32,917 nt of DNA, taken from the NCBI GenBank assembly GCA_019237945.1, contig JAFAOG010000183.1, positions 1-32,917 of the forward strand. The letters are read 5' to 3'. The stretch is from Deltaproteobacteria bacterium (GTDB lineage Bacteria; Myxococcota_A; Polyangia; Haliangiales; Haliangiaceae). The notes under the pieces were generated by a model. That model did no database searches, had not been told where the DNA came from, and worked only from the letters and a program-made list of their open reading frames with translations. Shown here one piece after another: positions 23,981 through 32,917 of the stretch (its first letter is position 1; the number at the start of each line of letters is the position of its first letter). The position numbers and the translations under genes were made by a program.

Positions 23981-25229
23981 TGGGGCCCGGCGGCAGCGCG
24001 AGGCAGTTCGCGATGCTCTCGCGGCGCGTCTGCGCCGACAGCTCCGGGCGCGCCACGCACTGCGTGATGTCGGTGCAGCGGCCGAGCGCACGGTTGTGCG
24101 GATAGTCGAGATCGAGCTCGAGTGCGGCGAGCGCCTGCGTGCCGAGGATGCCGTCGACCTCCGGGCGATCGGGGCGCAGCTCGGCGCGCAGCGCCTGCAG
24201 CGTGGGGTCGTCATCGGGCACGACGAGCACGTCGATCGGCGTCGCGGGCGTCAGCTCGATCACGGCGGGGACCGGGCAGAACGTCGCGCCCGTGCACGGG
24301 CAATCTTCGCCCTCGGTGCAGTCGTTCACGGACAGCAGGTGGTGCGCGTACATCTGCCGGCACGGGGCGCGCGCCGACGTACCCGACGAGTTGCCGACGA
24401 GCGCGAGGCTCGAGATCTGCGTGAGCTTGCCGCGGACCAACCCCGACGGCAGTCGCACGCTGCCATCGGCGAGCGCCGAGATGTCGGGCGCGCTCGTCAC
24501 GATCGCGCGATAGCGGCCGTACGCCGTCTCGTCGAGGATGGACATGCCGAGCGCCGTCGACATCACGAGCTGCACGTTCGCGCCGCGCTTCTCCTGCGTG
24601 ATCGTCGGATCGGGATTGAACGCGAGGCACGTGTCGATCGCGACGCGAAAGTTCGCGAAGCCGACCTCGGTGCCGCCGACGATCAGCGTGCCACCGCCGC
24701 GGAACGGCGCCGCCAGCGCCGCATCACACGCGAGCCCACGGTTCGAGTTGTCACCGGCGACGTCGGGCAGGATGAACAGCTGGCTCGCACCGACGTCGAG
24801 CCGCAGCGCATCGCTGACGAACGAGTCCATGCCGAGGATCGCGTCGATCGGGCGCGGCGTCGTCTCGCTGCCGATCGCGCACGAATCGTCGGTGCACGGA
24901 TGCACGCGCACGACCTGCGCATCGGGAAACCGCGCGCGCGGCTTGTCGAGCAGGCCCGTGAGCGGATCGACGCCCATGACGTTGAGCCCGGGAAACGAGA
25001 TCGTCGGGTTCGCGGTCGTGCCCGGATCGATGACGGTCACCGGCGACATCACGTCGAGCACGGCGGTCTCGATCGGGCCGCCGGTCGGCTGCACGCCCAG
25101 CACGATGCCGCCGCTCGACGTCTCGACGGACACCGGGAACTCGTCGCCGGAGAAGTCGTTCGTGACGAAGCTGCTCGTGACGTAGTTGCAGCCGCTCAGG
25201 ACGAGCAGCAGCGCGAACGCCTTCACCAT
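23961..25229 (-). CDS. Aspartyl-protease-like lipoprotein with degenerate active sites
   Basis: A 422-residue lipoprotein (lipobox LSGC, Cys14). Two halves resemble aspartic-protease lobes, with the hallmark hydrophobic motif IDAILGMD at 128-135 and VDGILGTQAL nearer the C-terminus. The catalytic triplet expected in each lobe (DTG or DSG) is not found in place: the first lobe has VLDVMSPVTVID at 58-68, and a second candidate reads IDTC at 198-201. It is therefore either an inactive relative used for binding or a variant enzyme. Several cysteines cluster in the segment DCTEGEDCPCTGATFC, suggesting disulphides. The start overlaps the ygfZ stop by seven bases. It is last in the envelope operon. 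The fold assignment is tentative. Confidence 0.7.
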   Translation of the reverse strand: MVKAFALLLVLSGCNYVTSSFVTNDFSGDEFPVSVETSSGGIVLGVQPTGGPIETAVLDVMSPVTVIDPGTTANPTISFPGLNVMGVDPLTGLLDKPRARFPDAQVVRVHPCTDDSCAIGSETTPRPIDAILGMDSFVSDALRLDVGASQLFILPDVAGDNSNRGLACDAALAAPFRGGGTLIVGGTEVGFANFRVAIDTCLAFNPDPTITQEKRGANVQLVMSTALGMSILDETAYGRYRAIVTSAPDISALADGSVRLPSGLVRGKLTQISSLALVGNSSGTSARAPCRQMYAHHLLSVNDCTEGEDCPCTGATFCPVPAVIELTPATPIDVLVVPDDDPTLQALRAELRPDRPEVDGILGTQALAALELDLDYPHNRALGRCTDITQCVARPELSAQTRRESIANCLALPPGPISRSAN

Positions 25230-25975
25230 GGCAGCTCGTGCACCGTCGCCGCGTGGCCGCCGATCTCGACGCTCGTGCCTTCCCACGCCGTGCGATGCAG
25301 ATAGCCGAGTGCGAGCGTGGTGCCGTCGCCGGCGGCGACCGCCGAGGTCACGGTGCCCGCGTTGTCCTTCGCCGGATGCTTGATCACGGCGCCCGCGGCG
25401 ACTGCACCCTGCACGACGAAGCCCTTGAGCACGCGCGCTGCGCCGCCCTGCGCCTTGACGCGGAACACTGGCTCCTGACCGACGTAGCAGCCCTTGGTGT
25501 AGTCGAGGAAGCGCACGAGCGGCGTCTCGAACGGGAAGTGGTCCTCGTCGACGTCGGCGCCGTAGCGCAGAAAGCCCGCGCGGATGCGCAGCCGCTCGGC
25601 GGCCGGGTCGGTCTCGGCGACGTCGCCGGCGCCGTGCTCGAGCTTCGCGTGCCACAGATCATCCGGCGCCTCGACGACCTGGTGCACCGGCCCCTCGGCG
25701 GGCTCGAACGCCACGTCGTCCATCACCGCGTAGCGCTCGAGCAGCGCGCGCGTCTTGTCGCCGAGCGAGCCTTCCGTCAACACGCCGATCGACTCGCCGA
25801 ACCGCGCGAGCGCGATCACGCTCAGCACGCGGCCCTTGGGATTGAGGATCGCGCCCCACGCGTGCTCGCCGTCGCCGAGCTTCTCGACGTTGATCGTTGT
25901 CAGGCCCTGCAGAAACCGCACGCGATCGCCGCCGCTGACGAGCAGGCGACGCCAGTGGCTTCGATCGAGCTTCAT
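25223..25975 (-). CDS. ygfZ: YgfZ/GcvT-like folate-binding iron-sulphur assembly factor
   Basis: A 250-residue cytoplasmic protein related to the glycine-cleavage T protein. The YgfZ signature KGCYVGQE is present at 161-168 with the conserved Cys163, and the N-terminal [13 protein letters not shown] and [11 protein letters not shown] segments also match. YgfZ uses tetrahydrofolate and supports the maintenance of certain Fe-S enzymes such as MiaB. It is shorter than E. coli YgfZ but holds all parts of the motif. The start overlaps the thioesterase stop by four bases. Confidence 0.9.
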   Translation of the reverse strand: MKLDRSHWRRLLVSGGDRVRFLQGLTTINVEKLGDGEHAWGAILNPKGRVLSVIALARFGESIGVLTEGSLGDKTRALLERYAVMDDVAFEPAEGPVHQVVEAPDDLWHAKLEHGAGDVAETDPAAERLRIRAGFLRYGADVDEDHFPFETPLVRFLDYTKGCYVGQEPVFRVKAQGGAARVLKGFVVQGAVAAGAVIKHPAKDNAGTVTSAVAAGDGTTLALGYLHRTAWEGTSVEIGGHAATVHELPW

Positions 25976-26439
25976 GACTGCCTCCCCGCGGCCTTGAGTC
26001 GCTCGGCGCGGCGCCGCAGCGCATCGGCATGACGGCGCTCGTCATCCGCCGTCGCGAGCTCGAGCGGCTCGATCGGTCGCGGCCGGCCCTTGTCGTCGAC
26101 CGCGACGAACGTCAGGTACGCCTTCGTGACGTAGCGCCGGATGCCCGTGCGCATGTCCTCGGTCTCGACGCGGCAGCCGACCTCCATCGACGTCTTCGAC
26201 GTGAAGTTGACCTGCGCCTGCAGCACGACGGTCTCGCCGACCCGCACCGGCGACAGGAAGTCGAGCCGGTCGATCGACGCCGTGAGCACGCCGCCGTGCG
26301 CGTGTCGCATCGCCGCGACGCCCGCGCACACATCGATCCACTGCATCATGATCCCGCCGAACATGACTCCGGACACACCGTTGGTGTGCATCGGCATCAC
26401 GATCTGCGTCATCACGCAGCGCGTTTGTTCGGGCGTCAC
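25972..26439 (-). CDS. Acyl-CoA thioesterase, hotdog fold (YciA/BACH type)
   Basis: A 155-residue enzyme that would hydrolyse acyl-CoA to free acid and CoA. The hotdog signature is [19 protein letters not shown] with Asp36 at the usual catalytic position, followed by the long helix [10 protein letters not shown] and the strand pattern of the core sheet. A conserved-looking [17 protein letters not shown] segment matches the YciA/cytosolic thioesterase group. The C-terminal 30 residues form a charged helix. It starts at GTG, nine bases after the small basic gene, and overlaps ygfZ by four bases at its end. Chain-length preference is unknown. Confidence 0.88.
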   Translation of the reverse strand: MTPEQTRCVMTQIVMPMHTNGVSGVMFGGIMMQWIDVCAGVAAMRHAHGGVLTASIDRLDFLSPVRVGETVVLQAQVNFTSKTSMEVGCRVETEDMRTGIRRYVTKAYLTFVAVDDKGRPRPIEPLELATADDERRHADALRRRAERLKAAGRQS

Positions 26440-26448
26440 GCCCGAAGC

Positions 26449-26586
26449 TTACTTCTTCTTCGCCGGAGCGGCCGGCTTCTTGGCCGACTTCGCTGCCTCG
26501 ATCTTGCGCTTCGTCCGCGCCTTGAGCTTCGTCTGGCGCTTCTTGCGGCGCATCTTCCACGTACGGCGATTATCTCCGCGTCCCAT
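26449..26586 (-). CDS. Very small, extremely basic protein (45 residues)
   Basis: Encodes 45 residues starting MGRGDNRRTWKMRRKK and ending in AAPAKKK, with more than 20 Lys or Arg and only two acidic residues. The MG[RK]GD start and composition recall ribosome-associated mini-proteins such as Thx, but the rest does not match that family and I do not assign it. It probably binds RNA or the ribosome. It begins 15 bases after the Omp85 stop and ends nine bases before the thioesterase GTG, all on one strand, so it is a true operon member. The last third is a Lys/Ala/Pro tail. Confidence 0.75.
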   Translation of the reverse strand: MGRGDNRRTWKMRRKKRQTKLKARTKRKIEAAKSAKKPAAPAKKK

Positions 26587-26601
26587 AGGCCGCCGCTTGT
26601 A

Positions 26602-29600
26602 TCAAAACTGGGCCCTGGCAGCAAAGTAGAAGTGCAGCCTTCCGCGCGGGTCATCGCCCAGATGTGGCCGCAGCGGGACCGCATATTCGACCGCCAGGAT
26701 GCCAAATGGCGTCAGCACGCGCAGGCCGGTGCCCACGCTGGGCCGAATGTCATCCACCGTCACCGTGCCCCACTGGTTCGTGATCAGGCCGGCATCGGAG
26801 AACGCCGCTCCGGCCAGGATCTTGTAGAGCCGCAGCTGGGCGTCGATCGACGCGAGCGTGCGGATGTTGCCGCCGGACGGGATGATCCGGATCTGCGACA
26901 GCCCGGCGACCGGCGGCACGCCGACCTGGATGATCTCGGTGCGCAGCCGGTCGTCTTCATATCCGCGCACGGTCGTATCGCCGCCGGCGAAGAACCGCTC
27001 GACCTCCGGCAGCAGCGCCGCGCCGCCGAGCGGGATGCCCTGGTCGTAGCGGAAGTCGCCGCGCAGCGTGAGGTTGCGGCCGATCGCGAAGAACTTCGAT
27101 GCGGCGGCGCTGATCTTGAAGAACTGGTCCTGGCCGAGGAACTTCGGTTCGGCGTAGGAGATGGATCCCTCGAGTCGGAAGCCGTCTTCCGGCGACAGCG
27201 GCGAGAGCTGGCCGTTGCGATCGAGTCGGTGATCCCACACGCCGACGATTCCGATCAGCGAAGTCCTGGTCTCCACCGCGACCTGCGTGTCGTCCATGTC
27301 AGCTCCGATCGGTCGCAGCGCATCGACGTTGCGGCTACGCAGCCGGAAGTCGTAGCGAACGCCGAGCGTCTTGGTATCGGGCTCCTGCTTCGGCGTGCGC
27401 TGTCGCGACCACAGGTGCGTGAAGGCGGTCGAAAAGCCTTCGGTCGTCAGCAGGCCGAAGCGCGGCGTGTCCTGCTCGATATAGCGGGCCGTGATGTCAG
27501 CCTGAACGATGTGCGCGAGCAGCCAGGTCGGGATGCGCAACGTGGATTCGTAGTCCTGCAACAGCGAGCCGTACGTCAGTGAGACGTTGAGTCCGATCCC
27601 GTGGCCGGCGATGTTGTTCTGGCCCACCGATACACCGACGAACTCGTGCGTGTAGCTCGAGTACCCGGCGCTCAGCTCGACCTGCGCCGTGTTGTCGTAG
27701 CGTTCTTCGACACGTACCAGCGCGTTCACGAAGCTGCTATCGGTCCCGAGATCTGGGAGCTCGATGTTGACGGCCTGGAACAGCGCGGTATTGCGCAGCT
27801 TGCGCGCGGCCTCCGCGAGGCTGTCGGCGGTCAGTGGCGCCCCCTCCTTGAACTCCGGCTTGGCCTGGCCGAGCTCGCTGCGGATCACGCTCTCGTCGGT
27901 CTTGAAGTTGCCGCGGATGATGATGCGGCCGATCTTCAATTCGTCGAGGCCGCGCACCGCAAAGCGCGCCGCGATCTGATGATCGCCGATCGGCACTGGC
28001 GAGTAGTCGACGATCGCGCGCGGCCGGCCTTGCTTGTACAGAAAGTCGCGCAGCTGGTCGCGCGTCAGCAGGACGTCGTCCTCGCGATACGGCACGCCGA
28101 TCTCGGCGGTGCAGCCCGTCTGCCTGATCGTCATCGATAGCTCGCGCGCGAGCTCGCTCATCATGGCCGCGCAGAGCGCCGGATCGAGCTGCTTGCCCTT
28201 ATCGGCATGGACGAGCTCGATGCGCTGCAGCAGGGTCGGTCGGCCTTCGTCGATCCGGTAGCGCACGTAGACCTGATCGTTGTTGGTGTCGAGCGAGAGC
28301 AACGCCGCCGTCATCGCTGGATCGTCGAGGCCCGACGCGTCGGGTGACGCACTGACCGCGACCCGGGTCTCGCGATAACCGGCGCGGCGGTACGCCTGGA
28401 CGATCCGATCGATGTCGGCCGACAGCTGGCCGGAGGTCGCAAAGGTCTGCGTGCCGAGTAGATCGCTCGCGAAATTGATCGGCTTGACGCTGACGATGCC
28501 CACGAGGTCGGCCGTCGGGATTGCCTTGTTGCCGACGAACTCGACGCTCGCTACGTCTCGGTGCTTGCCGGGCTCGACGCGAAACGTGATCTTGTCGAAG
28601 ATGTCGAAGCGTTCGCGGATCCAGGTCACGCGAGCGTCGAAGTAGCCGCGGCGCTGCAGGTAGTCCTGGATCGCGCGAGCGGAGTTGGCGGCCTCGACAT
28701 CATCGGCCGAGCTAGCCACCCCGAACGTCAACACGCCCCGCAGCTGCGCGTCCTTGATCGCCTCGTTGTCGATGCCGACGAACTCGACGTCGATGTGGCG
28801 GCGCTGGTCGATCACCAGCTGGACGTTGACCTTGTGGGTGCGCCGATCGAACGACGTGCGGATGTCGCTCGACTGGATGCGCGCCGCCGGATAGCCGCGC
28901 TTCTGGAACAGCTCCTTGAGCTTTGCTAGATCGGCTTGGTACTTGGTCCGCGAGAACCGCGCCCGGCCGAGCCAGCACCCGTAGTCGCCCGCGATGCAGG
29001 TGTAGTGGACGAACGTGGCGCGGATTTCGGCGTCGGGAATCGCGAGCTGGTTGGGACCGGGGACGATCTTGATCGTGCCGAGCTCGTAGTCCTTGTATAG
29101 GTGCACGTCGACGAACAGCGTCGTGCCGTTGCCGCTCAGCTGGGGGATGACCTCCGCGGTCGCGTCGAAATAGCCCTCGTCATGCAGGTAGTCCTCGATG
29201 CGGCCGGCTTCCTCGAGCATCGCGCAGTCGCGGCGGAACGGCTCCCACGGCAACGGCGCACCGGTGCGGAACAGCATGCGGCGGCGGATCTCGTCGTCGA
29301 GGGGGCGATCGAACCAGCCCTGGTTCACCTCGACGCGTACCTTGCGAACGATCGGTAGCGGTGCGACGTGAAGGACGAGCTTCGTGCCGTCGAAGCGGTG
29401 CGCGACGAGCTGGTAGCCGAACTTCGCGGTCATCGCCGAGAGCTCGGTGAACGTCTTCTGTTTGAGCGACGTGCGGAACTGCGCGAGCGTCGGCTCGAAC
29501 AGCGCGTGCACGGTCGCGGCCGGCTCCGTCAGCTCGCCCTCGACGACGAACTCCGTCCACGGGATCGGCATCCCGGGCTCGCTCGACGTCGCAACGGCCT

Positions 29601-29733
29601 CGAGGGACGCACCCGGTGAGGTGTCGACGCCCGCGCACGTGCTCGCGTCCGCATGCATCGCCTGCAGCACGTCGCCTTGCGCGTGCGCGCTTGCGCACCA
29701 GGCAACGATCGCCGCGACGAGCCACGCCCTCAT
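26602..29733 (-). CDS. Omp85-family outer-membrane assembly protein (TamA/BamA-like)
   Basis: A 1043-residue protein that would insert or translocate outer-membrane proteins. The signal peptide covers 1-18 (ending SAHA). About 600 residues of tandem POTRA domains follow; I can see at least five by the recurring pattern of a helix ending in Gly-Tyr/Pro/Arg and paired strands, for example LHDEGYFDA, FQKRGYPAARI and LQRRGYFDARV. The C-terminal barrel runs from about 680 and contains the conserved VRGYEDDRL near 920, equivalent to the VRGF motif of loop 6. It ends in Phe, as expected for a BAM substrate. It is larger than E. coli TamA (577) or BamA (810). The start overlaps the TamB-like stop by four bases, so TamA-like function is the better guess; orthology to BamA cannot be excluded. 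Confidence 0.92.
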   Translation of the reverse strand: MRAWLVAAIVAWCASAHAQGDVLQAMHADASTCAGVDTSPGASLEAVATSSEPGMPIPWTEFVVEGELTEPAATVHALFEPTLAQFRTSLKQKTFTELSAMTAKFGYQLVAHRFDGTKLVLHVAPLPIVRKVRVEVNQGWFDRPLDDEIRRRMLFRTGAPLPWEPFRRDCAMLEEAGRIEDYLHDEGYFDATAEVIPQLSGNGTTLFVDVHLYKDYELGTIKIVPGPNQLAIPDAEIRATFVHYTCIAGDYGCWLGRARFSRTKYQADLAKLKELFQKRGYPAARIQSSDIRTSFDRRTHKVNVQLVIDQRRHIDVEFVGIDNEAIKDAQLRGVLTFGVASSADDVEAANSARAIQDYLQRRGYFDARVTWIRERFDIFDKITFRVEPGKHRDVASVEFVGNKAIPTADLVGIVSVKPINFASDLLGTQTFATSGQLSADIDRIVQAYRRAGYRETRVAVSASPDASGLDDPAMTAALLSLDTNNDQVYVRYRIDEGRPTLLQRIELVHADKGKQLDPALCAAMMSELARELSMTIRQTGCTAEIGVPYREDDVLLTRDQLRDFLYKQGRPRAIVDYSPVPIGDHQIAARFAVRGLDELKIGRIIIRGNFKTDESVIRSELGQAKPEFKEGAPLTADSLAEAARKLRNTALFQAVNIELPDLGTDSSFVNALVRVEERYDNTAQVELSAGYSSYTHEFVGVSVGQNNIAGHGIGLNVSLTYGSLLQDYESTLRIPTWLLAHIVQADITARYIEQDTPRFGLLTTEGFSTAFTHLWSRQRTPKQEPDTKTLGVRYDFRLRSRNVDALRPIGADMDDTQVAVETRTSLIGIVGVWDHRLDRNGQLSPLSPEDGFRLEGSISYAEPKFLGQDQFFKISAAASKFFAIGRNLTLRGDFRYDQGIPLGGAALLPEVERFFAGGDTTVRGYEDDRLRTEIIQVGVPPVAGLSQIRIIPSGGNIRTLASIDAQLRLYKILAGAAFSDAGLITNQWGTVTVDDIRPSVGTGLRVLTPFGILAVEYAVPLRPHLGDDPRGRLHFYFAARAQF

Positions 29734-32700
29734 GGGATGAACAGCCGGTACACGATCTTGCCTGACAGGTCCGAGATGTCCTGCTCCGCCGGGTCGTAGT
29801 AGTTCTTCACCAGGTAACCCGTCTGGACGCTGAACCGGTCCTCGGTCGCGCTCGGCAGATAATGCAGGTTCGTCTTGATCTCGCCGCGCAGGTTGAGCGT
29901 CTGGCCACGGATCGTCTGCTCGGCGTCGCCGAGACCTCGAATGTTCTCCGTGAACTTCTTCTCGGCGTGCACGCCGACGGTGCCGAAGCCGATCTCGAAA
30001 CGCAGCACGTCGAGGCCGGTCAGGTGCGTCAGCGAGTCGCCGAACAGCGAGGATACCCAGTCGCCCGCGAGGTCCTTGACGATCTGATCGGCAAAGCCCG
30101 TCGACGGGTTCGTCGAGGTCTGCTGGATCGTCGGCGCCGAGCCGAGCGACTGATCGCCGAGCGAGCGGCGCAGCTGCTCGGGGTTACGGCCGAGGAAGAT
30201 CAGCGCGATCGTCTGCGAGTTGTCGAGGCCGGTGTTTGTGTGGAGGTCCCACTTGATGTTCTCGAGCGTGCCGTTGATCGACAGCGTGATCGTGTGCTGC
30301 TGGCCCGATAGATCGAGGTAGTCGGTCGCCTCCGACATGATCGCGAGCGACGGATTGTTCGCGCGCTCGTTCTCGTTGAAGTCGATCGTGCCCTGCGTCT
30401 TGCTGAACACCGCGCGCGACCCGGGGAACTTGAAGCCACCGCGCTGGACGCGGATCGTGCCGGCGAGGCGCGGGTCGCGCGGCGAGCCCGTGATCTGGAT
30501 GTGCGGGCCTTCGAGCTCGATGCCGTCGCTCGTCGTCAGGTTGTTCTTCACCGCGAACCGGCGGACCTCGAGCGTCAGGTTCAGGTCGGCGTTGCCGATC
30601 GACGGGTATTCGTCCCAGAACGGCTTCGCGGGCGCGGCCTTTGGCGGCTGCGGCTTGATCACCTCCGCGAGGTCGAAGCTGCGCGTGTACTCGCCGGAGA
30701 CGAGCGCGACGTTGCCGGTCGCCTGCCACGCGTGCGTGTCGGGCGACAGCACGAGATCGACGCCGCGCGCCGCGAGCACGAGATCGAGCGCGCCGGGGAT
30801 CCGGAACGGAATCGCATCGGCGTCGAGCGAGACGTGTGCGTACTCGGGGACGCCGTCGCGCAGGCGCGCATCGACGCGCACGTTCTCGAGCTTGCCTTCG
30901 CCGTCGATCGTGACGATCAAAGGCTCCTCGTCGACGTTGATCGTGTACGTGCGGTGGTTGCCGTCGCTCGACGTGTCGATATCGAGCGAGCCCTTCGACA
31001 GCGACAGCTCGCGCCGCAGACCGCGCGGGATGAACGCGAGCGGCGACGTCGGTCCCTTGTCGGTGGCGACCGGCTCGAAGCTGATCGTGCCGCGCAAGAG
31101 CGGCAGAGGGCCGTTGCCCGACAGCGACAGCGCATCGTCGATCGTCGCGAGGCCGCTCGCCTGCGAGACCGCGCCGGGTGCGATCGCCTGCAGCATCTTG
31201 CCGGTGATCTGGCCGTCGACCAGCACGCCCCAGCGGGCCGGCGTGAAGCCGTCGAGGCCGATCGTCCCGGCGACGTGGAGCTCCCCGCGCTCGTCGCGTC
31301 GCTCGTCCTTGACGTTGAACGTGATGTTGTTGAAGCCGACGGCGCTGTTCGCGAGCTTGACCTGGCCGCCGGGCAGGACCTGCAGCACCGAGTCGCCGCC
31401 GGGCAGGCGGAGCTGGATCACCTTGTCGACGTCGAGCGCGACCTCGTAGGTGGGCTTGGTGAACGTGCCGCCGACGCGCCCGGTGAGCAGCAGCGAGCCG
31501 TCGATCGAGTCGACCTGGCCTTCCAGCAGCGGGGCGAGGCGCGCGAGCGCGAGCGTGCCGTGCGCGGACAGGGCCATGCCGGTCGCGCTCGCCTGGCCTT
31601 CGATCGAGACGCGGCCGGCGGGTGTGTCGAGCTGGGCGGGGCAGGGCTCGCGACCGCCGGCGGCCGCGGCGTTGCGACAGGCGAGCTCCACGGTGTCCTT
31701 GCTGACGTGCAGCGACATCGCGTAGTGGCCCTGCGCGGGCGGGACGAGCGCGAAGCGCAGTGGCGTGAGGCGGCCGTCGCGGCTGCGATGGTTGAGAATG
31801 CTCTCGAGCTCGGTGATCTCGACCCACGCTTCGGGCTGCGCCTTGTCGTTGGCGAGCTCGGTGTGCACGGAGACGGTGCCCGAGGCCCACGCCTGCGCGG
31901 TCTCCTGCAGGCCGAGCTTCTTCGACAGGTCGACGAACTGATCGATCTCGACGCGCCGGCCCGACAGCGCGATGTCGACCGGGTAGGGCGCCTGCGTGCC
32001 GATCGTCGCCGAGATGCCGAGCTGGCCGGCCAGCGCGTCGCCCGTGATCTGGATGCCGGGCGCCTTGCCGATCACGACGGGCGACACGACGGGATGCAGG
32101 TCACCGATGAATGCGCCGAACGCCCACGCGCGCAGCACGTCGATCTGGCCGTCGGCCTGCGGCGCGCTCAGCTTGCCGGAGAGGTGCAGCGTCGCGGAGA
32201 TCAGGCCGCCCGCGTCCTTGCCGAGGCCGAGCGCCGCGATCGGGACGTCATCGATCGCGATCGTGCCGCCGAGGTGATCGTCGAACGAGTGCTTCGGCGC
32301 CGTCGAGCGCGGCACGCTGGCGATCGTCGCCGCGATCTTGCCACCGGCATCGCGCGTCGCGGCCGCGACCAGGCAGAAGCCGCCGCGCTTCTTCGCGTCC
32401 TCGCACTCGGAGAGGTCGTCGTAGTCGAGGCGGCCGGCCCACGGGCGGCACAGCTTGTCGTCGCCGGCGTGGTTCACGCACACGGCGAGGTTCGAGTAGG
32501 TCTCGCTGCCGACCGTCAGCTTCGGCGCGCTGATGTGCGCCTTGACGAATGGCAGCCAGTCTTGCGCGGTGCGGTTCTTGAGGATCGGCGTGCGGCCGAT
32601 CTCGATCTGCACCGTATCGAGCGTGCCCTTCGCGGTGCCCGACAGCCCGCACAGCTTGCCGGCCTCGATGTTCTGGCCGTCGAGCACGAGCTTCTGGATG

Positions 32701-32917
32701 ATCGGGACCGGCCCGCCGAGCTCGATGCGCCCGGTGCCTTTGAGCGTGCCCCCGAGGCCGGCCGACGAGAACTTCACGTCGAGGATGCCGTCGTGGAACG
32801 TCGAGTCGTCGATCTTCAGCTTGTCGAGGCACGGCACGCCCGCGAGCGTGGCGCGCGCATTGATCGTCGGGTTCGTGATCGGGCCGTTGAGGATGATCGT
32901 GCCGCCGCCGGAGCTGA
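29730..32917 (-). CDS. tamB: TamB-family (DUF490) AsmA-like protein, N-terminus beyond the window
   Basis: About 1060 residues are visible; the frame is open to the right edge, so the true start lies outside. The body is the long repetitive beta structure of the TamB/AsmA-like bridge proteins, thought to span the periplasm and carry phospholipids or assist outer-membrane protein assembly. The C-terminal TamB domain covers about the last 450 residues. It shows the family patterns GSRAVFSKTQGTIDFNENE, LDLSGQQHTITLSINGTLE and DNSQTIALIFLGRNPEQLRR. It ends in RLFIP, close to an outer-membrane-type C-terminus. An internal GTG at 32837 is not a plausible start because coding sequence continues upstream with the same repeat character. 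It is coupled to the Omp85 gene by an ATGA overlap. Confidence 0.92.
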   Translation of the reverse strand, partial: SSGGGTIILNGPITNPTINARATLAGVPCLDKLKIDDSTFHDGILDVKFSSAGLGGTLKGTGRIELGGPVPIIQKLVLDGQNIEAGKLCGLSGTAKGTLDTVQIEIGRTPILKNRTAQDWLPFVKAHISAPKLTVGSETYSNLAVCVNHAGDDKLCRPWAGRLDYDDLSECEDAKKRGGFCLVAAATRDAGGKIAATIASVPRSTAPKHSFDDHLGGTIAIDDVPIAALGLGKDAGGLISATLHLSGKLSAPQADGQIDVLRAWAFGAFIGDLHPVVSPVVIGKAPGIQITGDALAGQLGISATIGTQAPYPVDIALSGRRVEIDQFVDLSKKLGLQETAQAWASGTVSVHTELANDKAQPEAWVEITELESILNHRSRDGRLTPLRFALVPPAQGHYAMSLHVSKDTVELACRNAAAAGGREPCPAQLDTPAGRVSIEGQASATGMALSAHGTLALARLAPLLEGQVDSIDGSLLLTGRVGGTFTKPTYEVALDVDKVIQLRLPGGDSVLQVLPGGQVKLANSAVGFNNITFNVKDERRDERGELHVAGTIGLDGFTPARWGVLVDGQITGKMLQAIAPGAVSQASGLATIDDALSLSGNGPLPLLRGTISFEPVATDKGPTSPLAFIPRGLRRELSLSKGSLDIDTSSDGNHRTYTINVDEEPLIVTIDGEGKLENVRVDARLRDGVPEYAHVSLDADAIPFRIPGALDLVLAARGVDLVLSPDTHAWQATGNVALVSGEYTRSFDLAEVIKPQPPKAAPAKPFWDEYPSIGNADLNLTLEVRRFAVKNNLTTSDGIELEGPHIQITGSPRDPRLAGTIRVQRGGFKFPGSRAVFSKTQGTIDFNENERANNPSLAIMSEATDYLDLSGQQHTITLSINGTLENIKWDLHTNTGLDNSQTIALIFLGRNPEQLRRSLGDQSLGSAPTIQQTSTNPSTGFADQIVKDLAGDWVSSLFGDSLTHLTGLDVLRFEIGFGTVGVHAEKKFTENIRGLGDAEQTIRGQTLNLRGEIKTNLHYLPSATEDRFSVQTGYLVKNYYDPAEQDISDLSGKIVYRLFIP

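Overview
The window is visibly GC-rich and almost entirely coding, with no gap between genes above about 120 bases. I recognise 33 protein genes, no RNA genes, no insertion sequences and no CRISPR array. The density of lipoproteins with odd low-complexity linkers, FHA and GGDEF signalling, orphan regulators, an Omp85/TamB pair and typical proteobacterial housekeeping genes suggests a Gram-negative bacterium of the Myxococcota (former Deltaproteobacteria), perhaps near the Haliangium/Kofleria group. That placement is inferred from protein style and was not tested by any search.

Layout. Positions 1-5510 (minus strand) hold a fatty-acid desaturase cut by the window edge, a small secreted protein, a strongly low-complexity acidic/RGG protein, a cysteine-containing lipoprotein and an M1-family metallopeptidase lipoprotein. 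Positions 5527-7101 hold an exopolyphosphatase (Ppx/GppA plus HD domain). Positions 7152-11604 are a tight four-gene MacAB/Lol-like export operon (ATPase, two different permeases, membrane-fusion adaptor). Positions 11684-15575 hold a GFA-family protein, a coupled thioredoxin-like ferredoxin/PAP2 pair divergent from a glutathione S-transferase, an orphan ECF sigma factor, and apaG divergent from a MmcQ/YjbR protein. Positions 15596-16563 are a CAP-domain lipoprotein coupled to a tiny lipoprotein, meeting citrate synthase (gltA) tail to tail with no spacer. Next come a TPR plus beta-barrel outer-membrane protein and a minimal penicillin-binding protein.

Positions 20530-23980 (plus strand) are the most unusual part: a lipoprotein, an FHA-GGDEF protein, a soluble histidine kinase and ModB/ModC-type transporter genes in one co-directional run, with overlapping start and stop codons from the GGDEF reading frame onward. 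The GGDEF domain is interrupted by an in-frame TAG. The sequence after the TAG still encodes the rest of the domain and ends in an ATGA overlap with the kinase. No ModA-type binding protein is in view and the ModC-like ATPase lacks the usual C-terminal domain.

Positions 23961-32917 (minus strand) are an envelope-biogenesis operon: a TamB-family protein (N-terminus beyond the window), an Omp85 protein with many POTRA domains, a 45-residue very basic protein, a hotdog thioesterase, YgfZ and an aspartyl-protease-like lipoprotein. Most junctions are 4-base overlaps or gaps under 16 bases.
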